64,000 nt of DNA, from the NCBI RefSeq assembly GCF_000186865.1, contig NW_008705571.1, positions 602,439 to 666,438 on the forward strand, written 5' to 3'. Positions within the stretch are counted from its first letter, which is position 1; every line of letters starts with the position of its first letter. Below, piece by piece: positions 8,380 through 15,806 of the stretch. The DNA is from Aureococcus anophagefferens. Its lineage: Eukaryota > Sar > Pelagophyceae > Pelagomonadales > Pelagomonadaceae. The position numbers and the translations under genes are program-made. The notes under the pieces are model-generated. The model made no database searches. It was not told the origin of the DNA and saw only the letters and a program-made list of their open reading frames with translations.

Positions 8380-10509
8380 TTACTCAAAGCTCAGCGAGTA
8401 CTTCTTGATCTCCGCGAGGATCACGTTCGTCGGCACGAGGTTCTTCGCGAAGGGCGGCGGCCGGCGCCAGGCCTTGCGGACGATCTCCTGGAAGCGCGTG
8501 TAGTAGAGGAGGAGCTGCGTGAGGACCTGCTTGAGGACCTCCATGCCGTTGACAAAATTCGCAAAGTAGGAGAGCACGTCCGAGTTGACCTGGAGGATCG
8601 CGTTCTTCCACGTCGCCGCGAAGTCGCGCGTGAGGCGCTCGACGAGGGGCGCGTCGAGGTTCAGGTCGCCCGTGCGGTCCGGCGTGCGCATCTCCGCCTC
8701 GGTCTGCTTCACGAAGCCGATCATCTTCGCGAAGCCCTCGGCGAGCGCGTCCTCGACGAAGAGCTCGCGCTGCCGCGCGAGCTCGGCCGTGAAGTGGGCG
8801 ACGTTGTCGCCCGCCTCGAGGCCGCGCTCGAGGAAGATGGACAGGATCTGGTCGTAGTTGTTGATGAGGAAGACGACGCGGTCCTTGGGCTCGCGGAGCC
8901 GGCCGCCGAGGCGGCCGAGCAGGTCGCACGTCGACGCGCGGAGCCGCGCGGCGAACGCGTGGGCCTCCTTCGCCGCCGCGTCGCCGGCGCCGTTGTCGGG
9001 CGCCGCGGGCGGCGCGGGCAGCAGCGCGGCGACGGACGCGTGGAGCTCCGCGTAGCGCCGCGCGACGTAGTGCGGCAGCACGCCCGGCGGCCCGAGGTTC
9101 CGCGGGTCCGCCTTCGCGACGCTGTCCAGGTTCGCCGTGAGGATGGCGTCGAGCCGCGGCTTCAGCAGGCGCTCGCAGGACGCGAAGAAGCCGTCGAGCG
9201 CCGCGACGGCCGTCTCGGGCCGCTTCGCGGCGTCCGCGCGCGCGCGCCGCACGAGCCGCAGCACGAGCAGCAGGCCCACGACGTCGTGGCACGCGAAGAG
9301 CTTGTTCTCGAGGTGCTCCACCGTCGCCGACAGCGCCTTGGCGAAGATCTCCGCGACGGTCGCCTGCACGGCGTCGCTCCGGCCGCCGCCGTAGAGGAAC
9401 GCGGACACGAACTGGAGCTCCGACGCGGCCGCGTCGGCCAGGTGGCGCAGCGAGCTCCGGAAGAGCTCCTCGAAGGGGTAGGACGCCTTCTCCGCGATGG
9501 CGACGTGCACGAGGATCGGCGGCGCGGCGAGCCGGTCGAGGACCCGCGCGCGGTCGCCGAGGCTGAAGCCGTCGCCGCGCTTCGTCAGCGACACGCGGCT
9601 CGTGAACTGGCTCCGCATGGCGTGCTCCTCGACGGCGACGACGTCGAACTTGTTCGCGACCTCGAGGTCGTGCTTGTCGAGCGCCGCGTGGTACGCGCGG
9701 AAGAGCGCGTGGAGCGTCTTCGCCATCGACTCGACGTACGTCGTCCGCACCTCCGCCGCGTGGTCCGGCGCGTGGCCCTCGAGGAAGCGGTAGAGGTAGG
9801 AGTACTTGGCCAGCTGCGTGCGCTGCAGGAGGTGGATGTTCGTCTGCGACGTCCGCAGCGCCTCGATCTTCTCGAGCAGGTAGTCGCGGCACCGGAGGCT
9901 CGCCTTCTGCTCGAGCTTGTCGTGCAGCGGCGCCGCGTCGCCGACGGCCCGGGCGCCGACGCAGGCCGCGCGCCAGCCCGCGTCGGCGCCGGCCTTGATC
10001 TCGCCGCCGCCGCGCGCGTAGCGCAGCGTCGAGTCCAGCGCCGTCACCGCCGACAGGAACCGCTCGTCCACGGGCCCGTCGCAGACCGCGACGGCGACGT
10101 CCGGCGACAGCGCGACGGCGGCGAGGAACGCGCCGAGCCGCGCCTCCGTCGCCCGCCGGTTCCGCAGCTTCACGGACATGCGCTTCGACTCCCTCTGGAG
10201 AGACCGGAGCTCGCGCGACGCGGACCCGAGGTCGAACTCGAAGCCGAGCAGCGTCTCCTGCATCTTCGCCAGGATGCCGTCGCAGCGCTGCATCTGCGCG
10301 TGCAGGTCCGCGACCTGCGACGACTGCTGCACGTAGTCCCGCACGCTCTCGACCTCGACCTCGCGCAGCTCGCGCTCCACTTTTTTCGAGTACTCGATCA
10401 ACGTCGTGCCGCGCTTCAGCGCGTCGCTCACGAACGCGTCCGACTCGAGCATGGCCAGGTCCTGCTCCATCTCCGCCTGGTCCACGGCGGCGAGCGACTG
10501 GTCGGCCAT
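8380..10509 (-). CDS. VPS52: VPS52, GARP/EARP tethering-complex subunit
   Basis: VPS52 is the core subunit of GARP, which tethers endosome-derived vesicles at the trans-Golgi network. The 709-aa single-exon protein starts at ATG 10509 (MADQSLAAVDQ). It has the diagnostic N-terminal coiled-coil block with SVRDYVQQSSQVADLH and CDGILAKMQ (about residues 53-85), and a long helical C-terminal region ending near EIVRKAWRRPPPF. Length is in the family range. It is divergent from the prephenate dehydratase gene, with 283 bp between starts. Confidence 0.9.
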   Translation of the reverse strand: MADQSLAAVDQAEMEQDLAMLESDAFVSDALKRGTTLIEYSKKVERELREVEVESVRDYVQQSSQVADLHAQMQRCDGILAKMQETLLGFEFDLGSASRELRSLQRESKRMSVKLRNRRATEARLGAFLAAVALSPDVAVAVCDGPVDERFLSAVTALDSTLRYARGGGEIKAGADAGWRAACVGARAVGDAAPLHDKLEQKASLRCRDYLLEKIEALRTSQTNIHLLQRTQLAKYSYLYRFLEGHAPDHAAEVRTTYVESMAKTLHALFRAYHAALDKHDLEVANKFDVVAVEEHAMRSQFTSRVSLTKRGDGFSLGDRARVLDRLAAPPILVHVAIAEKASYPFEELFRSSLRHLADAAASELQFVSAFLYGGGRSDAVQATVAEIFAKALSATVEHLENKLFACHDVVGLLLVLRLVRRARADAAKRPETAVAALDGFFASCERLLKPRLDAILTANLDSVAKADPRNLGPPGVLPHYVARRYAELHASVAALLPAPPAAPDNGAGDAAAKEAHAFAARLRASTCDLLGRLGGRLREPKDRVVFLINNYDQILSIFLERGLEAGDNVAHFTAELARQRELFVEDALAEGFAKMIGFVKQTEAEMRTPDRTGDLNLDAPLVERLTRDFAATWKNAILQVNSDVLSYFANFVNGMEVLKQVLTQLLLYYTRFQEIVRKAWRRPPPFAKNLVPTNVILAEIKKYSLSFE

Positions 10510-10792
10510 CGGTGTCTTTATGCGCGCGCAGGCCGGCCGCCGGGCGCTGTCTGTGGATGTTGCGCGCGCTCTGGGCGCCTTGTCGAGCGCGCGCGACTTC
10601 CGACGCTTGCGCGGGTGGCTATGCGGTTCGCGCTGCGCTTGTGGGTGTGCGCCGCGACAGATGCGTGCGAACGCCGCTCGACGACGTCGACCGCGGCGGG
10701 CGCGACGACGCGTCGGTGGAGACGGCGCTGCTCGATCGCGGCACGATCACGCCACCGTCGCCGACGCCGGGCACCACCGCGGTTGCCGCACG

Positions 10793-11863
10793 ATGGTCTC
10801 GCGACGAAACCGCAGCAGCAATCGCGTGCGCCGCGTCGCAGCGTTCGCGCTCGTCGCGCTTCCCGGCGCGCGCGCCTTCCGGCCGTCGCGGCTCCTGGCA
10901 AAGCAGCGCCTGCGAACGCATGCGCTGCAAGCGGAGGCCTTCGGCGCGCACGGCTCACAAGTGGACAAGCCCGTCGCCTTCCAGGGCGAGCACGGCGCCT
11001 ACTCCGAGGAGGCGTGCTTCCAGCATTTCGGCGACACGGTGACGACGCTGCCGTGCGCGTCGTTCGAGGAGCTCTTCGCGGCCGTAGAAAGCGGCGAGGC
11101 GGCGTACGGCGTGCTGCCCATGGAGAACTCGCAGGCCGGGTCCATCAACAAGGCCTACGACCTGCTCATGGACTTCGACCTGCGCGTCCACGGCGAGACG
11201 ATCCTCCGCGTGCAGCACTCGCTGCTCGCGCTGCCGCGGGGCCCGGACGACCCGCCGGCGGTCCGCGTCCGGAGCCACCCGCAGGCGCTGGCGCAGTGCG
11301 AGCGCTACATCAGCGCCAACGGCCTCACCATCGAGGCGGGCTCCGACACGGCGGGCAGCGCCAAGGAGATCGCGGCCGACGGCGAGCTCGAGGTCGCGGC
11401 GATCTGCTCCAAGTTCGCGGCCGCGCGCTACGGCCTCGAGGTGCTGGCCCTGGGCATCGAGGACTACAAGTTCAACTTCACGCGCTTCTTCATCCTCGCC
11501 AAGGGCGACGCGTCGCCGCCCCTCACGATCCCCAAGACGTCCGTCATCTTCGCCGTCGGCGACAAGCCCGGCGCGCTCTGCGCGGCGCTCGAGGAGTTCT
11601 CCAAGCGCAACGTCAACCTCGTCAAGCTCGAGTCGCGGCCGCGCCGCCGCACGGCCATGCCGGGCTTCAACTACATCTTCTACCTCGACTTCGAGGGCCA
11701 CCACACCGACGAGCCCTGCCGCGACGCGATCGTCGGCCTCCTCTCGAGCTGCGCCTTCGTCAAGCTCCTCGGCTCCTACGACGCCGCGCCGCCCGTCGTC
11801 GAGCAGCTCGCCAACGCCGAGGACACCACGGTCGTCAACGACCCCTCCCTCATGCAGATCTAG
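10793..11863 (+). CDS. Plastid prephenate/arogenate dehydratase with ACT domain
   Basis: Catalyses the decarboxylating dehydration that makes phenylpyruvate or phenylalanine. The 356-aa protein starts at ATG 10793. Residues 1-35 form a leader ending ARAFRPS, an A-F-type plastid signal, so the shikimate-branch location in the plastid is likely. The catalytic domain spans about 55-240: AFQGEHGAYSEEA, LPMENSQAGSI, and an NFTRFF motif equivalent to the TRDFT-type active-site segment. The ACT domain follows (about 250-335) with NLVKLESRP, the ESRP motif used for phenylalanine feedback binding. Whether the substrate is prephenate or arogenate cannot be decided here. Its TAG stop overlaps the stop of the convergent gene within CTAG at 11860-11863. 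Confidence 0.93.
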   Translation: MVSRRNRSSNRVRRVAAFALVALPGARAFRPSRLLAKQRLRTHALQAEAFGAHGSQVDKPVAFQGEHGAYSEEACFQHFGDTVTTLPCASFEELFAAVESGEAAYGVLPMENSQAGSINKAYDLLMDFDLRVHGETILRVQHSLLALPRGPDDPPAVRVRSHPQALAQCERYISANGLTIEAGSDTAGSAKEIAADGELEVAAICSKFAAARYGLEVLALGIEDYKFNFTRFFILAKGDASPPLTIPKTSVIFAVGDKPGALCAALEEFSKRNVNLVKLESRPRRRTAMPGFNYIFYLDFEGHHTDEPCRDAIVGLLSSCAFVKLLGSYDAAPPVVEQLANAEDTTVVNDPSLMQI

Positions 11864-13395
11864 GAGACGCGTAACGTTCGGACGAGCAGCGCCCGCATCG
11901 CCGCGGCGGGGTCGCCGGCGAGGCCGACCTCCCGCGCCGCGTACGGCGGCGCGCCGTCGGCCGTCACGGGCAGCGTCGCGTAGGGCGACCGCGTCGCGTT
12001 GGCGAGGTGCGCGTAGTACCGCGCGTGCGGATTCGGCAGGCCGAGCTCGAGCAGCGCGCACCGTGCGCAGAAGAGCGCGTTCGTGAGCCCCGCGCCGTGG
12101 ACGCCGACGACCAACGCCGCGGGGCGAAAGAGCCGCAGCGTCGCCGCCGCGTCCGCGGGCGCCTCGTCGGAGAAGATCGTCGTCGCCAAATCGAACTCCG
12201 ACGCGACGCGCTCCGCCGCGTCGAGGACCGCGCGCTCCGCGTCGGCCGCGAGCCGCCGCGTCGGCGCGCGCCGCCGGAGCACGACGACGACGGTCCTGCG
12301 CTCGGGAGGCCGGCCCGCGGCGCCGAGGGCCGCGCGGACGACGCGCAGCGCCGCGAAGGGCGGCAGGTGCCACGCCGCGACGTCGTCGTCGGGCCTCGCC
12401 GTCGCCCAGTCGACGAAGAGCAGCCGACCGACGGAGGCCCGCGCGGACGCGGCGCGCGCGAAGCGCCGCGGGACGACGTCGAGGCCTTCGACCCGGCCCA
12501 TCTCGACGCCCGCGCGGCGCAGGAAGCCGTCGACGAACGCGTGGCGCGTCCGCGTGAGCGCGTCCCGCGGCACGAGCAGCGCGGCGTCGCGCGCGACGCG
12601 GCTGCCGAGGATCAATCGAGGCAGCAGATCGGTAATGAAGTGGTAGTAGCCCGCGCAGAGCGGCGTCGCGCCGAGCAGCGCCACCGGAAATTCGCGACGG
12701 TCGCGAAAGTACGTCTTCTCGTAGCGCCCGTCGCGAGCAAACAAGTTCGCTTCGAGGAACGTCTGGTCGCCGTGCCACGTTCGCAGCGGTCGGAGATCTC
12801 CGTGACGCAGCGCGACGCCGTCGTTGCCGACGACCCAGGCGCCGCGTTGCTCCCGGAGCACGACGCTCTTGCCGTCGGCGCCGCGCGCGAGCGCGCGCGT
12901 CCGGCTCCAGCGCGCCCAGCCGCCGGCTCGCGGGTGGACGGCCGCCCACCGCGCGAGCGTCGACGCCGCCGCGGCGCTGAAGTTCGCCGCGACGCGCGCG
13001 AGCGGCTCCTCGGTCACGAGCTCCGTCGCGCGCGCCCACTCGTAGAGCGCCGCGGCGTTTCGCGTATGCGCGGCCTCCGCGAAGGTCCGCCGCGCGTTCG
13101 CGACGTCGCCGGCGTAGGCGTAGGCCTTGCCGAGGTCCACGAGCGATCGCGACGCGGCGCGCCGCAGGAACGGTACCGCGGTCGCGTACTCGAAGACGTT
13201 GGCCAGCGCCGCGCCGACGCGCTGCGCCGCGTCGATGGGGAAGCGATCCGGCCGTGCGACGCAGTGCGCGGCCTCGAGCGCTGCGTCGCGCCGCTCGTCA
13301 CCGCGCGCGCGCTGCGCGCGATCGAGCCAGCGATGCGCGCAGCGCTCGTCAGCGGCGCCGAGGCTCAGGAGCACCAGGAGCACTCGATGCGCCAT
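11860..13395 (-). CDS. GT61/DUF563-like glycosyltransferase, secreted
   Basis: The 511-aa protein starts at the ATG at 13393-13395 (MAHRVLLVLLSLGAADE), a good signal peptide. An in-frame ATG six codons upstream is an alternative. The N-terminal third is Ala-rich and helical. The C-terminal half carries GYYHFITDLLPRL (about residues 250-262) and GVHGAGLTNALF (about 445-456), the hallmark pair of the GT61/DUF563 family, whose members transfer xylose or GlcNAc in the Golgi or ER. The acceptor is unknown. Its stop overlaps that of the prephenate dehydratase gene. Confidence 0.8.
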   Translation of the reverse strand: MAHRVLLVLLSLGAADERCAHRWLDRAQRARGDERRDAALEAAHCVARPDRFPIDAAQRVGAALANVFEYATAVPFLRRAASRSLVDLGKAYAYAGDVANARRTFAEAAHTRNAAALYEWARATELVTEEPLARVAANFSAAAASTLARWAAVHPRAGGWARWSRTRALARGADGKSVVLREQRGAWVVGNDGVALRHGDLRPLRTWHGDQTFLEANLFARDGRYEKTYFRDRREFPVALLGATPLCAGYYHFITDLLPRLILGSRVARDAALLVPRDALTRTRHAFVDGFLRRAGVEMGRVEGLDVVPRRFARAASARASVGRLLFVDWATARPDDDVAAWHLPPFAALRVVRAALGAAGRPPERRTVVVVLRRRAPTRRLAADAERAVLDAAERVASEFDLATTIFSDEAPADAAATLRLFRPAALVVGVHGAGLTNALFCARCALLELGLPNPHARYYAHLANATRSPYATLPVTADGAPPYAAREVGLAGDPAAAMRALLVRTLRVS

Positions 13396-13552
13396 GAAAT
13401 CACAGCGCTGCATCGGCGAGCCAGACGACGCACCATAATTGAGGGCTCGGCTTTGAAGTCGTTGAACATCAAACAAAACGCTTTGGCAGCTCTCGTGCGA
13501 CCGCCTTTCGCTCTCCGGCGGCGGCGGCCGTGGGGCAGCCCGGCCGACGGCC

Positions 13553-14779
13553 ATGGTCGCGCAGCTGTGCCCGTCGAGCTGCCTCATCCTGTGCACGTCG
13601 ACGATCCTGGAGCTGCTGCCGCCGCAGCACCTCGTCGACGCGGACATGGAGTGCCCGAGCTCCTGCGTGCACGCCTGCGTCGAGGCGAGCCGCGTCCACG
13701 AGCGGAGCGGCGGGAGCTTCGGCCAGTCGCTGAAGGACAACTTCGAGATGATCTCCATCATCGCGTCCGTGATCCTGGCGCTGCTGGGCCACTGGATCAA
13801 CCGGCAGCGGGAGATGGAGAGCGAGCGGCGGCGGCTCCGGCTCGAGCGGCTCGACGCGCAGCTCCGGGACTACTTCGGCCCCATCGCCGCGAACCTCCTA
13901 TCGTCCAAACTCGCCTTCAACACGCTCATGCGCACCTGGAGCCGCCACACGCACGCGAGCCCCGGGGAGACGCCCGCGGCCAAGTACTTCCGAGTGCTGC
14001 GCCGCGCGGAGAAGCTCGAGCACGCGAGCGGCGAGATCGAGGTCGAGTGGGTGCGCGACAGCTGGATCAGCTTCCACACGCAGATCGTCGGGCCCATCCA
14101 CAAGCAGACCATGCACATCCTCCAGAGCAAGAGCCACCTCTACGACGGCTCGTACAGCACGCAGATGCTCCAGTTCATCGCGCACCAGATCGAGTACGAC
14201 CTGCTGATGCTGCGCTGGGCCCAGGGCGAGTACAACATGCTCATCAACACCGTCGAGTTCCCCCAGGGCTTCGAGGCGACGGTGGCCAAGGAGATGGCGC
14301 GGCTCCGCGAGGAGCAGCAGGACCTCATCGTCGGCCGCGACCGCGACCACGAGAAGGACAGCGCGTGGCAGAAGGCGTCGGCGGCCATCTCCAAGGCCAC
14401 GGCGGGCTCCGTGGACGCGGAGCGCCGCGCGTCCATCAACGCCAAGCACAACATCGAGCTCGTCTCCGCGGGCGACGGTCAGCCGCCCCAGGAGCGGTCG
14501 AAGGTGAGCCGGCTCTCGTCGCAGCTCCGCGCGTCCGCGCACGCGAACCCCATGCTCAAGGACGTCGCCAAGGGCATCCTGGGCCACACGGACGCGCTCA
14601 AGCACCTCCACAACCGCGAGTCGTCGCCGAGCGCGGCGCTCAAGTCGTCCGTGTCCGAGGCGCTCGAGGGCCTCGACCTCGGCGAGTCCGCCTTCGGCGA
14701 GGACGTCAACGGGTCGCCGGAGGCGCCGAAGAACGGCATCACGCGCCTCTTCCCCGCGGGCTCGGGCGAGAGCGAATGA
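13553..14779 (+). CDS. Conserved-looking membrane protein of unknown function, possibly extended past its stop
   Basis: I do not recognise this 408-aa protein. One confident transmembrane helix, EMISIIASVILALLGHWI, lies at about residues 64-81 and is followed by an Arg-rich amphipathic helix. A mainly helical domain with many aromatic residues runs to about residue 290, then a low-complexity tail rich in Ser and Ala. An N-terminal Cys-rich segment (about 6-45) precedes the helix. The TGA at 14777-14779 is followed in the same frame by 66 more codons with the usual G/C-ending bias, so the true protein may be longer. Confidence 0.65.
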   Translation: MVAQLCPSSCLILCTSTILELLPPQHLVDADMECPSSCVHACVEASRVHERSGGSFGQSLKDNFEMISIIASVILALLGHWINRQREMESERRRLRLERLDAQLRDYFGPIAANLLSSKLAFNTLMRTWSRHTHASPGETPAAKYFRVLRRAEKLEHASGEIEVEWVRDSWISFHTQIVGPIHKQTMHILQSKSHLYDGSYSTQMLQFIAHQIEYDLLMLRWAQGEYNMLINTVEFPQGFEATVAKEMARLREEQQDLIVGRDRDHEKDSAWQKASAAISKATAGSVDAERRASINAKHNIELVSAGDGQPPQERSKVSRLSSQLRASAHANPMLKDVAKGILGHTDALKHLHNRESSPSAALKSSVSEALEGLDLGESAFGEDVNGSPEAPKNGITRLFPAGSGESE

Positions 14780-14977
14780 CGCCAGCGGGTGGCGGACCCC
14801 GGCCCCGTCACCCCGTTCCGGGGGCCCACGTCGCCCGACGCGCCGGCGACGGTCTCGCTCCCGACGAGCCCCCTCGAGGGCGCCGCCGCCGACCCCCTCG
14901 GCGCGCTCCTCAAGGCCCAGGAGACCCAGCCCAACGCGCGCAAGGCCGCGACCTGCTGCGGCCCCTGGAAGGCCTGA
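14780..14977 (+). other. In-frame coding-like extension after the TGA of the membrane protein gene
   Basis: Reading on in the frame of 13553..14779, codons 14780-14974 encode a Pro/Ala/Ser tail ending AATCCGPWKA, then TGA. Almost every codon ends in G or C, as in true exons here. Options are stop readthrough, TGA decoded as selenocysteine, a short intron that removes the TGA (for example ending at CGCCAG, 14780-14785), or a frame-neutral chance. I see no convincing SECIS element in 14978-15126, but that judgement is by eye. Confidence 0.35.
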
Positions 14978-15126
14978 GTCGACCCGAGGCGCGACCCATG
15001 ACGAAGTCCATGACGGGCCCCTCCCGGCCCCGAAACACCTCCGCGCCGCCGCTGCCGCCGCTTGTACCGCCGGCAGTCGGCCTCTTCTTTCTGCGCGCGC
15101 TAGCTCACTAACATGCGCACAATACG

Positions 15127-15642
15127 TTACTTCTCTCGCGCGATGCTCGCGTCCGGCAGGAGGCTCTTCGGGATGATGCTCACGGTCGGCGGCCGGTCCT
15201 CGCCGTACTCGACGGTGCTGCCGAGGCGCAGCGGCGAGCTCCAGCCCAGGTAGCCCTTGGACGACGACACGCTGCCGCTGAGCCCGTCCTCGCGGTCCGT
15301 CTGGCCGCAGTAGTCCTCGCACTGCACGCCGCAGTACGCGTCGTTCTTGCCGCCGGAGACGCGGTTGCAATTCGTCGTGCAGTCCTTGATGCAGTCCGCG
15401 CCGGCCAGCGCTTGAGTTGGTATGGAAAGGAGTGCGCCGATGATGGCGTGTCGGCGTGTGTGGGTACGATGGCGTGATGGCGTGTCGGCTGCGTCGAGGT
15501 GCGACCGATGTTGTATTTCGGCGATTTGCGGTCGTTTTTGCGGCGCGGCAAGCGTCGATAGGCGTGGCGCGACATCTGTGCGATGGTTCCACGCGTGTGC
15601 GACGACCACGCAGCTCAATAGAAGCATGAATCGAGCTGCCAT
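15127..15642 (-). CDS. Cys-rich thylakoid-lumen protein with Tat-type transfer signal
   Basis: The 171-aa protein starts at the ATG at 15640-15642, directly followed by a secretory signal (MAARFMLLLSCVVVAHAW). A transit-like basic segment leads to RRHAIIGALLSIPTQALAGA, a twin-arginine, hydrophobic, A-x-A lumen signal. The mature part (about residues 80-171) has eight cysteines, largely in a DCIKDCTTNC...YC..QC.DYC pattern, followed by QTDREDGLSGSVSSSKG and GWSSPL. I believe this block is conserved in chromalveolate plastid proteins but cannot name a function. A disulfide-bonded or metal-binding lumenal protein is plausible. It is divergent from the adaptor gene (164 bp). Confidence 0.72.
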   Translation of the reverse strand: MAARFMLLLSCVVVAHAWNHRTDVAPRLSTLAAPQKRPQIAEIQHRSHLDAADTPSRHRTHTRRHAIIGALLSIPTQALAGADCIKDCTTNCNRVSGGKNDAYCGVQCEDYCGQTDREDGLSGSVSSSKGYLGWSSPLRLGSTVEYGEDRPPTVSIIPKSLLPDASIAREK

Positions 15643-15806
15643 CGTGTCGAGCGCGCCGCGGCAAGGCTCAAGTTGCAGCAAGGTTGCCGTTCTCTGCGGC
15701 GAAATTGCAGCACTCTCGTGACCTCACCGAGCGCGTCGTCGGCGCCGCGGCCCAGGGCGCTTCGAGCCGCACCAGGGGGCCTCCGAGACGAATACAAAAT
15801 AATATC

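Noticed and set aside
8794..11874. 1026-aa plus-strand open frame
   Set aside because: Antisense to VPS52 and out of frame with the prephenate dehydratase. Composition is Arg/Val-rich shadow.
12007..15111. 1034-aa plus-strand open frame
   Set aside because: Arg-rich noise crossing an antisense gene and another frame of the membrane-protein gene.
14978..15126. Possible SECIS element after the extended membrane-protein frame
   Set aside because: ATGA motifs exist near 14998 and 15010, but I could not place the required paired GA quartet and apical AA convincingly.
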